A stretch of DNA of 64,000 nt from positions 1 to 64,000 of the forward strand of contig NZ_FOQV01000009.1 in assembly GCF_900113835.1 (NCBI RefSeq), given 5' to 3'. Within the stretch, counting starts at the first letter, position 1, and every line of letters starts with the position of its first letter. Source of the stretch: Allobosea sp. OK403. GTDB lineage: Bacteria; Pseudomonadota; Alphaproteobacteria; Rhizobiales; Beijerinckiaceae. This document shows, piece after piece, positions 42,554 to 49,820 of this stretch. The position numbers and the translations under genes are program-made. The notes under the pieces were generated by a model. The model ran no database searches. It was not told the DNA's origin and was given only the letters and a program-made list of their open reading frames with translations.

Positions 42554-42800
42554 AGCCTGGCCGATAATGATGTCCTTATTTTCAGAAGCCTGGCCCTTGG
42601 CAACAATCGCGCCGTCATCCCGGGCGACCGCAGGGAGACCCGGGATCCATGCCTGAACCTTTCGCGATAGGCGTTCCGGCATGGATCCCGGGTCTGCGCT
42701 TCGCTCCGCCCGGGATGACGGCGCATTTCGATACGAAACTACAAGATACTGAAATCATTTACCAAAGTGTCGGACAGACTCTCAGGATGAGGGCTCGGGG
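42546..42800. repeat. Dispersed repeat A, complete nested palindrome (copy 3) inside a transporter operon
   Basis: Outer arms GCGCCGTCATCCCGGGCG (42609-42626) and its exact reverse complement (42707-42724), 18 bp. Inner arms GACCCGGGATCCATGCC (42637-42653) and its exact reverse complement (42678-42694), 17 bp. The left flank CCTCAGAGCCTGGCCGATAA matches copies 1 and 2, and the right flank GTCGGACAGACTCTCAGGAT is a degenerate reverse of it. As RNA it would fold into one long hairpin between the binding-protein and permease genes. Confidence 0.85.
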
Positions 42801-42845
42801 AGAAGTCAGACGGGCACTCAGAACCATGCATGGCCGAGTGTCCTG

Positions 42846-43565
42846 ATGTCCTTTCAGCTCGTCCTCGATTACGTGCTGTCGCCGATCTTCTTTCACGGCG
42901 CGCTGATGACGCTGCTCATCACCGTGACGTCCCTGTTCTTCGGCATCCTGGCGGGGCTGGTCGTCGCCCTGCTTCAGGAGGCGAGGCTGACGCTTCTGCG
43001 CGTCATCGCGCTCTTCTATCTCTGGCTGTTCCGCGGCACGCCCGTGCTGTTCCAGATCATCTTCATCTACAATGTCCTGCCCGGCTTCGGCATTCGCCTG
43101 TCGGCCTTCATGTCGGCTGTGATCGCGCTGTCGCTGAACGAGGGCGCCTATATGGCGGAGATCCTGCGTTCCGGCATCAAATCGGTGACCAGGGGCCAGC
43201 GCACGGCCGGCCTTGCGCTCGGCATGACGCGTGCCGGCGTCATGCGTCACGTCGTGTTGCCGCAGGCGCTGCGCATCATCCTTCCCCCGGTCGGCAACCA
43301 GATGATCGGGATGCTGAAGACGAGCGCGCTCGTCTCCGTTGTGGCGGTCGAGGAACTGCTTCTGATCGCGAACCAGACAGCGAGCGCCAATTTCCGCTAT
43401 TTCGAGGCCCTCTCGGCCGCCGGCATCTATTATCTCGTGCTCACGACAATCTTCATGGCGGGGCAGGCCTGGCTCGAGCAGGCGCTCGACCCCAAGCGGG
43501 CCCGTGCACGAAGGCAGGCCAAGCCGCTCGTCGAGCGCCTGACCGCGGCGGCCGACATCCGATGA
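42846..43565 (+). CDS. Amino-acid ABC transporter permease
   Basis: 239 residues of the HisMQ family: membrane segments from LMTLLITVTSLFFGILAGLV on, WLFRGTPVLFQIIFIYNVLP (the usual RGTP loop), and the EAA loop GQRTAGLALGMTRAGVMRHV followed by LPQALRIILPPVGNQMIGML. It should form a homodimeric channel, as only one permease gene is present. It is separated from the binding protein by the repeat A element and from the ATPase by 49 bp. Confidence 0.92.
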   Translation: MSFQLVLDYVLSPIFFHGALMTLLITVTSLFFGILAGLVVALLQEARLTLLRVIALFYLWLFRGTPVLFQIIFIYNVLPGFGIRLSAFMSAVIALSLNEGAYMAEILRSGIKSVTRGQRTAGLALGMTRAGVMRHVVLPQALRIILPPVGNQMIGMLKTSALVSVVAVEELLLIANQTASANFRYFEALSAAGIYYLVLTTIFMAGQAWLEQALDPKRARARRQAKPLVERLTAAADIR

Positions 43566-43614
43566 GGCACCCATCCTCAAGGCACGCATTCTGTCAGGGT
43601 CGCGGGAGGCCGTC

Positions 43615-44358
43615 ATGACCGCGCAACGCCCGCTGCTTGAACTGATCGGCATTGAGAAGAGCTTCGGCCAGCTCCAGGCGCTGAAGACCTGCTCGCTGGA
43701 GGTTCACGAGAAGGAGACCGTCGTGCTGATCGGGCCGTCGGGCTCCGGCAAATCGACCCTGCTGCGCTGCGTGAACCTGCTGGAGCCGCCCGACCGCGGC
43801 AACATCGTCTTCAAGGGGCAGGATATCGGCAGGGATCTGAGAGCGGCACCGCTGATCCGGCAGGAGATCGGCATGGTGTTCCAGAATTTCGAGCTGTTCC
43901 AGCATCTGAGCGCCGCCGAGAACATCATGCTCGCACCGATGAAGGTTCTCGGCCTGTCGCGTCACGATGCCCATGACATTGCGCTCGGGCTGCTGAAGAA
44001 GGTCCGCATCCCCGACAAGACCGACAGCTACCCCGATGAACTCTCCGGCGGGCAGCAGCAGCGCGTCGCCATCGCGCGGGCGCTCGCGATGAAGCCGGCC
44101 GTGATGCTTTACGACGAGCCCACCTCGGCGCTGGACCCGGAAATGATCCGCGAGGTGCTCGATGTGATGGCGGAGCTGTCGGCCGAGGGCATGACCAGCA
44201 TCGTCGTCACCCATGAGATGGGCTTCGCCAAGCGCGCCGCAGACCGCATCGTCTTCATGGAAGCCGGGCGGATCGTCGAGATCGCCAATAGCGCGGATTT
44301 CTTCGGCGGCACCGTGAATGCGCGGGCGCGGCAATTCCTCGACCAGATCCTGCATTGA
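43615..44358 (+). CDS. Amino-acid ABC transporter ATP-binding protein
   Basis: 247 residues, GlnQ/HisP type, all motifs intact: Walker A GPSGSGKSTLLRC, Q-loop MVFQNFELFQHLSAAEN, signature LSGGQQQRVAIARAL, Walker B VMLYDEPTSALDPEM and H-loop SIVVTHEMGFA. It powers the permease upstream. Because the second amino-acid ABC operon at 54.6 kb lacks its ATPase, this protein could in principle serve both, but that is speculation. Confidence 0.93.
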   Translation: MTAQRPLLELIGIEKSFGQLQALKTCSLEVHEKETVVLIGPSGSGKSTLLRCVNLLEPPDRGNIVFKGQDIGRDLRAAPLIRQEIGMVFQNFELFQHLSAAENIMLAPMKVLGLSRHDAHDIALGLLKKVRIPDKTDSYPDELSGGQQQRVAIARALAMKPAVMLYDEPTSALDPEMIREVLDVMAELSAEGMTSIVVTHEMGFAKRAADRIVFMEAGRIVEIANSADFFGGTVNARARQFLDQILH

Positions 44359-44364
44359 GCGAGC

Positions 44365-44409
44365 GCATGACGTCGTCCGAAAACCGGTTCCCACTTTTCG
44401 GCATCATGC
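44365..44409. repeat. Dispersed repeat C, copy 2
   Basis: GCATGACGTCGTCCGAAAA, CCGGTTCCCA, CTTTTCGGCATCATGC form an imperfect palindrome, a familiar intergenic element of Hyphomicrobiales. It starts 7 bp after the ATPase stop and ends 34 bp before the M20 start, inside the operon. Confidence 0.75.
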
Positions 44410-44443
44410 ATCAGGCCTTGAGCGGCCGGTTTCGAGACACGCC

Positions 44444-45601
44444 ATGACAACCACCCCCGACGCGTCCCGCATGAAGCGCGAGCTCGCCGAGCTCATCGCG
44501 ATCCGCACGGAAAACCCGCCCGGGCGCGAGCTGGAGGTGGCCGACTATGTCGCGGCGCGGCTGCGCGAGATCGGCCTCGACGTCACGCTCGACGAATACA
44601 AGCCCGGCCGCGTCAATGTGGAGGCGCGCCTGCTCAACGGGCCGGGGCCGGTCTTCGCCTTCAACACGCATATGGACGTCGTGCCCGCCGGCGAAGGCTG
44701 GACGAGCGATCCCTTCATCCTGCGCGAGGCTGAAGGGCGCCTCTACGGGCGCGGCGCCTGCGACTGCAAGGGTCCGCTCGCGGCCATGCTGGAGGCCGTG
44801 CGCATGCTGGCCGCGACGCGTCAGAGCTGGTCGGGCACGCTGCTCGCCATCTTCGTCGCCGATGAGGAGATCGCCAGCGAAGGGGCCAAGCACTACGCCG
44901 CCAAGCGGCCCAAGATCGATGCCGCCGTGGTCGGCGAGCCGACCTCCAACACGATCTACAGCGCCCATAAGGGCAGCCTGCGCCCGCTCGTGCGCGTCCA
45001 CGGCGTCCCGGCCCATTCGGGCACGCCGCATCTCGGCGAGAACGCCGTCCTGCGCGCCGGGCAGCTTCTCGCCATGGTCGCCGAGGAGCATGAGGCGAAT
45101 GTCCGACGCCGCACCCACCCGCTCGTCGGCGAGGCGAGCCTCACCGTGACGCGCATCCATGGCGGCCATGCCGACAATGTCTTGCCCGGCGCCTGCGACC
45201 TGCTGCTCGACCGGCGGATGGTGCCGGGCGAGGACGAGGATGGGGTCAAGGCGGAGATCGCGCTGCTGCTGAAACAGGCCCATGCGCGTTTCGGCCTGCG
45301 CGCCGATATCCTGGAGTGGAAAGCCACTACGGGCGGCGCCACCGAGACCGCCCCCGACCGTCCGATCGTGCAACGCAGCCTTGCGGCGGCGCGCCGCCAC
45401 GGCATCGCCGAGCCGGGACCGTTCGGCTTCCAGGGCGGCTGCGACCTCGTGCATTTCCGCGCGACGGGCGCCGAGGGCGTCGTGATCGGTCCGGGCTCGC
45501 TCTCCGTCGCGCACAAGGCCGACGAGTTCGTACCGGCCGACGAGTTCGTGACCGCGAGCCTGATCTATCGCGACGTCGCCGTCGCGATGCTGTCGGGTTG
45601 A
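44444..45601 (+). CDS. M20-family peptidase/deacylase (ArgE/DapE type)
   Basis: 385 residues. The two-metal site is visible: NTHMDVV (His, Asp), GRGACDCKGPLAAM (bridging Asp), VADEEIASEGAK (catalytic Glu-Glu pair), and a late histidine. The lid domain follows HGVPAHSGTPHLGENAV. Known relatives remove acetyl, succinyl or carbamoyl groups from amino acids, or split dipeptides; it is cytosolic. Just after an amino-acid transporter and before an enolase-superfamily gene, it likely deacylates the imported compound. Confidence 0.9.
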   Translation: MTTTPDASRMKRELAELIAIRTENPPGRELEVADYVAARLREIGLDVTLDEYKPGRVNVEARLLNGPGPVFAFNTHMDVVPAGEGWTSDPFILREAEGRLYGRGACDCKGPLAAMLEAVRMLAATRQSWSGTLLAIFVADEEIASEGAKHYAAKRPKIDAAVVGEPTSNTIYSAHKGSLRPLVRVHGVPAHSGTPHLGENAVLRAGQLLAMVAEEHEANVRRRTHPLVGEASLTVTRIHGGHADNVLPGACDLLLDRRMVPGEDEDGVKAEIALLLKQAHARFGLRADILEWKATTGGATETAPDRPIVQRSLAAARRHGIAEPGPFGFQGGCDLVHFRATGAEGVVIGPGSLSVAHKADEFVPADEFVTASLIYRDVAVAMLSG

Positions 45602-45613
45602 GGGGGAAAGCCG

Positions 45614-46741
45614 ATGCGCCTGTCCCTGCACCGGGCGATGCTGAGCTATGGCGGCGGCCTGCTGCTGCACACGGCCTCGTCGGGGCCGGTCGCGGGCCTC
45701 GACACGCTCTATCTCGCTTTGCAGGACGCCGATGGCATCAAGGCCACAGGCGAGGTCCGGATCAACATCGCCTATCTCAACGGGCTCGCCGCGGAGGATG
45801 TCGTCACGGAGGCGCTCGCGCTGCTGCCGCGCCTCGACCTGACGCCCGCCCCTGAGATGCTCCTGGCCGCACCGCCGCCGCTGCTGTCGCGCGCAAGCGC
45901 ACCGCTGCGCATGCTGGTCGATCTCGCCCTGCACGATCTCGCCGCCAAACGCGCCGGCCAGCCGCTGGCGGCGTTCCTGGGCAAGTCCGAGCTGGGCAAG
46001 TCCGAGCTGGGCAAATCCGCGGCCGTGCCCATCGCCTATCCGACCAACCAGACCCTGTTCATATCGGATGATGCGACCTTCCTGCGTCAGGCGCAGGCCT
46101 ATGTCGGGCGCGGCTTCAGGGATCTCAAGGTGCGTATCGGCGCGGCCGATTTCTCCGATGATCTCGCCCGCATCCGCAGCCTGCGCGCGCGCTTCGGCGC
46201 CGACGTCAAGATCGCGGTCGATGCGAATGCGGCCTGGAGCCTGGCGGATGCGCCGGCACGGCTTGACGCGCTGGCGCCGTTCGATCTCACCTATGTCGAG
46301 CAGCCGGTTGCGCCGGTTGGCTTTGAGCTGCTGGCACAGCTCGCCGAGGCCAGCCCGATCCCGATCATGCTCGACGAGAGCGTCAGGGGCGAGGACGACG
46401 CGATGCGCCTGGCCACTGGCGGCCACAGGTTGATGGCGCATCTGAAGCTGGTGAAGCTCGGCGGCCTCGCGCCCGCCTTGCGCGCCGCCCGGGCGCTCGC
46501 AGTGGCCGGCGTGCCCTGCATGATCGGGCAGATGAATGAGGGTGGCCTCGCCACCGCCGCCGCGCTGCATCTGTGCGTCGCCACGCAGCCGCGTTTCGCC
46601 GAGCTCTACGGTGCCGACGGCCTGAGCAACGATCCGGCGCCCGGTCTCGTCTATGCGGATGGCCTGGTGTTCGCTCCGGCGCGGCCTGGCCTCGGCCTTT
46701 CCTTCGCGCGCGAGCGCACCGAAACACTCTGGGAGAATTGA
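45614..46741 (+). CDS. Enolase-superfamily enzyme (mandelate racemase/muconate lactonizing type)
   Basis: 375 residues. The barrel domain has the three metal ligands in order: VDANAAWS (Asp), VEQPVAPVG (Glu) and MLDESVRGEDD (Asp). The first catalytic lysine is in LKVRIG, where KxK is usual, so the second Lys is replaced by Arg, as in several MLE-subgroup members. HLKLVKLGGL carries the second-side lysine. Residues 122-134 contain a small tandem repeat, GKSELGKSELGKS. Possible roles are N-acyl-amino-acid racemase/N-succinylamino-acid racemase, dipeptide epimerase or lactonising enzyme; the M20 neighbour favours the first two. Confidence 0.88.
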   Translation: MRLSLHRAMLSYGGGLLLHTASSGPVAGLDTLYLALQDADGIKATGEVRINIAYLNGLAAEDVVTEALALLPRLDLTPAPEMLLAAPPPLLSRASAPLRMLVDLALHDLAAKRAGQPLAAFLGKSELGKSELGKSAAVPIAYPTNQTLFISDDATFLRQAQAYVGRGFRDLKVRIGAADFSDDLARIRSLRARFGADVKIAVDANAAWSLADAPARLDALAPFDLTYVEQPVAPVGFELLAQLAEASPIPIMLDESVRGEDDAMRLATGGHRLMAHLKLVKLGGLAPALRAARALAVAGVPCMIGQMNEGGLATAAALHLCVATQPRFAELYGADGLSNDPAPGLVYADGLVFAPARPGLGLSFARERTETLWEN

Positions 46742-46744
46742 GCG

Positions 46745-47914
46745 ATGGATATCGGCAGCGTCGTACAGGGCTCGGAATCGGCCTTTCCGAAGAGCGAATA
46801 TGACGGCCGCGTCGCCAGGGCGCGCCAGCGTCTCGCTGCGGCCGAGCTCGACGTGATGGTCGTCACCGGGCCCGAGAACATCTTCTACCTCACCGGGCAG
46901 CAGACGCCGGGCTACTACACCTTCCAGGCGCTGGTGCTGCCGGTCGAGGGCGACCCCGTCTTCGTCATCCGGCAGCTCGAATATTTCAACTTCATCGCCA
47001 ACACCTTCATCGCGGATGCCGCCATCTACCAGGACGGCGAGGATCCGGTCGGCTTCCTGACCAAGGTGATCCGCGACAAGGGCCTCTCCGGCAAGCGCGT
47101 CGCCATCGACAAGCGCGGCTGGTTCCTGCCGATCGCCGTCTATGAAGCGCTCCAGGCCGAGCTCGGCACCATCGGCGATGCGGCCGGTATCGTCGAGGCG
47201 CTGCGCGCCATCAAGTCGCCGCTGGAGCTGGAGAAGCTCGACTATGCCGCAGCTTATGTCGATGCCGGGATGAAGGCGGGCCTGGCCGCCGTGAAGCTGG
47301 GCGCGACCGAGAACGATCTCGTGGCGGCGATGATGGGCGCGGCGATCGCGGCCGGCTCGGAATATATGGGCATGGAGCCGCTGGTCTCGTCGGGTCCGCG
47401 CTCGGGCGTGCCGCACGGTACCTGGAAACGCCGCCGCATCGAGGCGGGCGACCCCGCCTTCCTGGAAATGGCCGCCTGCCATGACCGCTACCACGCCGCG
47501 CTGATGCGCTCGGCCTGGCTCGGTGCGCCGCCAGCCGTGGCGAGCGACATGATGAAGGCCTGCCAGGATGCCCTTGCCGCGGCCTTGGACGAAATCCGGC
47601 CGGGCGTCGCCTGCGAGGTTCCTCATCTCGCCTGCCAGGCCGTGATCGACAAGGCTGGCTATACCGACGCCTTCCGCAAGCGCCTCGGCTACAGCGTCGG
47701 CATCTCCTTCGCGCCCGATTGGGGCGAAGGCGCGATCCTGAATCTGAACAAGGGCGTCAAGACCGAACTCCAGCCCGGCATGGCGTTCCACCTGCCGCCG
47801 GCGCTGCGCATCTATGGCCGCTTTACCGTCGGCGTCAGCGAGACGATCGTGGTGACGCAAACCGGCCACCGCGTGCTCGGCGCCATCGACAGAGCGCTGC
47901 TGCAAGTGGCTTGA
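46745..47914 (+). CDS. M24-family hydrolase of the creatinase/ectoine-hydrolase type
   Basis: 389 residues, pita-bread fold. The N-terminal domain (MVVTGPENIFYLTGQQTPGY) and the catalytic domain are both complete. The metal ligands of true aminopeptidases P are missing: GDPAFLEMAACHDRYHAALM stands where metallo-members have a GDxxxxDxGxxxxGYxSDxTR motif, as in creatinase. The segment GYSVGISFAPDWGEGAILNL is typical of the DoeA/EutD ectoine-hydrolase group. It probably hydrolyses a C-N bond of a cyclic amidine or guanidino compound without metal. Stop-to-start spacing with the previous gene is 3 bp. Confidence 0.82.
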   Translation: MDIGSVVQGSESAFPKSEYDGRVARARQRLAAAELDVMVVTGPENIFYLTGQQTPGYYTFQALVLPVEGDPVFVIRQLEYFNFIANTFIADAAIYQDGEDPVGFLTKVIRDKGLSGKRVAIDKRGWFLPIAVYEALQAELGTIGDAAGIVEALRAIKSPLELEKLDYAAAYVDAGMKAGLAAVKLGATENDLVAAMMGAAIAAGSEYMGMEPLVSSGPRSGVPHGTWKRRRIEAGDPAFLEMAACHDRYHAALMRSAWLGAPPAVASDMMKACQDALAAALDEIRPGVACEVPHLACQAVIDKAGYTDAFRKRLGYSVGISFAPDWGEGAILNLNKGVKTELQPGMAFHLPPALRIYGRFTVGVSETIVVTQTGHRVLGAIDRALLQVA

Positions 47915-47944
47915 ACCAAAAAGTGGCTTGAACCAAAAAGTGGC
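47908..47944 (+). repeat. Short tandem repeat at the M24 gene end
   Basis: AAGTGGCTTGAACCAAA is repeated twice with a third partial AAAGTGGCCTGATCC. The first unit includes the stop codon TGA of the M24 gene, so the array may be a recent replication slip. It repeats AGTGG-C-TGA three times. Confidence 0.8.
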
Positions 47945-47985
47945 CTGATCCATCTCGACCGCGCGCTTCGCACCATGGGGACGCC

Positions 47986-49125
47986 GTGACGCTCCATCTC
48001 GTGATCGACCACACGGCTCGTCCGGCCCGGTTCGGAGCAGCGGCGGCGGTCGTGGCGCGCCGGCGCGGCGCGCGCTTCATGCATCTGCCTGCGATGTTCG
48101 ATCTCGCAGCGCATCCCGACGCCGAGCAATATGTCCATGCCGCCGGCGGCCTCGGGCCGAGCGGGCTCTATTTCGCCGAGCGCATGCTGGGGCGCCCGAT
48201 CGCGGCGGCGGCGAGCGTTGTGGAGATCCTGTCAGAGGCGCGCCAAGTCGATGTCGTGGTGCCGATTCATCCCAGCTTCGGTCAGGACGGCCGCCTGCTG
48301 CGCGCAGGCGCGCTGCAGGCCGGCATCCCGATCGATGAGGAGACCGCAGTGCCGGAGGAGGCGGAAGCGGCACCTGCCCACGCCCGGTCCAGCCAGCCAT
48401 CCCGTGCCATTTGTCTCGTCGGGCGCGAACACGACCATCGCAACGTCTACCCGGCTGCGCTCGCCTCGCTGCAGGACGCCATTGCGGCCCTCGATCTCGC
48501 GATCGCCATCCGTTTCATCGATCCGCGGGACAGCGATGCAGCGCTGTACGAGGATGCCGCCGGCATCCTCCTGCCGGGCGGTTCGGACATGGGCAATGTC
48601 CCCGGCCAGATCCGTGCGGCGCGATTTGCGCTGGCTCGCGGCGTTCCCGTGCTCGGCCTGTGCCTGGGCATGCAGACCATGACGACCGCCTTCGCGCAAA
48701 GGGTCTTGGGGGACGGCATGGTCAACCTCGCCGAAGCCGATCCCGAGGCGCGAACCAAGAGCTTCGTCGCCATGGCCGCGGAGACGACCGCCGATGGCTC
48801 TGCGATCCTGCCCGAACATCGCACCGGTGATGCAAACGTCGATCTCGTACCGGGCACGCGTCTCGCCGCCTTGATGGGAACGCAGACGATGCGCGTGCGC
48901 TGCAACCATCGATTCCATCTGGCCCCGTCGCTGCGTCGCGATCTGCAGGAGGCGGGCCTCGTCGTCAGCGCGTCCAGCTTCGCCGGCCGCGTCGTCGATG
49001 CCGTCGAATGGCCAGCGCACCCCTTCTTCCTGGGCCTCCAGGGTCACCCCGAACTGACCCCCGCGACGAGCGCGCCGCATCCCGTCTTTCCGGCCTTCCT
49101 TCTCGCAACGCGCGACAAGTTGTGA
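47986..49125 (+). CDS. Class I glutamine amidotransferase (CTP-synthase-like) with Ddl-like N-terminal region
   Basis: 379 residues from GTG behind GGGGACGCC. The C-terminal domain (about 145-375) is a triad glutamine amidotransferase: PGGSDMGNVPGQIRAARFAL, nucleophile GLCLGMQT and GLQGHPELT (His, Glu), closest to the CTP-synthase C-terminal group. The N-terminal ~125 residues end DVVVPIHPSFGQDGRLLRAG, ALQAGIPID, a pattern like the first domain of D-Ala-D-Ala ligase (xVVFPxxHGxxGEDG), but no ATP-grasp domain follows. It may release ammonia for, or cleave gamma-glutamyl from, an operon intermediate; role unknown. Confidence 0.75.
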   Translation: MTLHLVIDHTARPARFGAAAAVVARRRGARFMHLPAMFDLAAHPDAEQYVHAAGGLGPSGLYFAERMLGRPIAAAASVVEILSEARQVDVVVPIHPSFGQDGRLLRAGALQAGIPIDEETAVPEEAEAAPAHARSSQPSRAICLVGREHDHRNVYPAALASLQDAIAALDLAIAIRFIDPRDSDAALYEDAAGILLPGGSDMGNVPGQIRAARFALARGVPVLGLCLGMQTMTTAFAQRVLGDGMVNLAEADPEARTKSFVAMAAETTADGSAILPEHRTGDANVDLVPGTRLAALMGTQTMRVRCNHRFHLAPSLRRDLQEAGLVVSASSFAGRVVDAVEWPAHPFFLGLQGHPELTPATSAPHPVFPAFLLATRDKL

Positions 49126-49213
49126 CGATCCCGGTGTTGCCTGCGCGCAACCCCTCGAGGGCTCGAATTCGCATGCTGATGCATGACAACCTCGCGGTGG
49201 CCGCACCATCTCC

Positions 49214-49681
49214 CTAGGCCGGAATCTTGCCGTGCAGCTTGATCTCCTTCAGCACCAGATTGGTGCGTACATGGGCGATGCCCGGCAGGCGGAAGAGGAA
49301 CTGCTCGAGAAAGACGTTGTAGTCGTCCTTGTCGCGGCAGACGACGCGTAAGTGATAATCCGCCTCGCCGGTGGTCGCGAAACATTCAACCACTTCGGGT
49401 TGCTGGGCGACGCGCGCGATGAAATTGGACACGTGGTCGGCTTCGTGACGCAGCAGCGTCACATGCACGATCGCGCTGAAGCCAAACCCCGCCCTCTCGG
49501 CGTCGACGATCGCCATGTAGCTGGCGATCACACCAGCCTCCTCCAGCATCCGCACCCTGCGCCAGCAGGCGGACGCGGACATGCCGGCCTGATCCGCCAG
49601 ATCCTGATTGGAGACGCGCGCATCCGACTGCAGGATCTGCAGCAGCTTGCTGTCCTGGGCGCTGAGCTCGATCTTCGCCAT
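49214..49681 (-). CDS. Lrp/AsnC-family transcriptional regulator
   Basis: 155 residues. The N-terminal helix-turn-helix (LSAQDSKLLQILQSDARVSN, then QDLADQAGMSASACWRRVRM) is followed by a RAM ligand domain (ATTGEADYHLRVVCRDKDDY, LPGIAHVRTNLVLKEIK). The ATG at 49681 is the family start; the longer frame is unsupported. It is divergent from the indolepyruvate oxidoreductase gene, with two palindromes between, and probably activates or represses it according to an aromatic or branched amino acid. Confidence 0.92.
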   Translation of the reverse strand: MAKIELSAQDSKLLQILQSDARVSNQDLADQAGMSASACWRRVRMLEEAGVIASYMAIVDAERAGFGFSAIVHVTLLRHEADHVSNFIARVAQQPEVVECFATTGEADYHLRVVCRDKDDYNVFLEQFLFRLPGIAHVRTNLVLKEIKLHGKIPA

Positions 49682-49712
49682 TCTGGAAATTTCCACCGAT
49701 GTTGCAGCAATT

Positions 49713-49731
49713 TTCGGTAGGATAGACCGAA
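49713..49731. promoter_or_regulatory. Palindrome between lrp-type gene and IOR gene, candidate operator 1
   Basis: TTCGGT-AGGATAG-ACCGAA: perfect 6-bp arms with a 7-bp spacer, 32 bp from the regulator start. Lrp-type dimers bind partially symmetric sites of this length. The operator role is inferred. Confidence 0.5.
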
Positions 49732-49766
49732 TTACAGGCAAAACATACAAAGTCAGACAGGATTTT

Positions 49767-49780
49767 CCAGAGAATTCTGG
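49767..49780. promoter_or_regulatory. Palindrome, candidate operator 2
   Basis: CCAGA-GAAT-TCTGG, perfect 5-bp arms, 40 bp before the IOR start and 49 bp from operator 1 centre to centre, close to five helical turns. Lrp octamers commonly wrap phased sites. Inferred. Confidence 0.4.
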
Positions 49781-49820
49781 TTGAATCGACCGCAATAATA
49801 ACATGCGGGAGATTTCGCTC

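Noticed and set aside
44411..47953. 1180-codon antisense frame across three operon genes
   Set aside because: It crosses the M20, enolase-type and M24 genes, which all have clear motifs and ribosome spacing on the plus strand.
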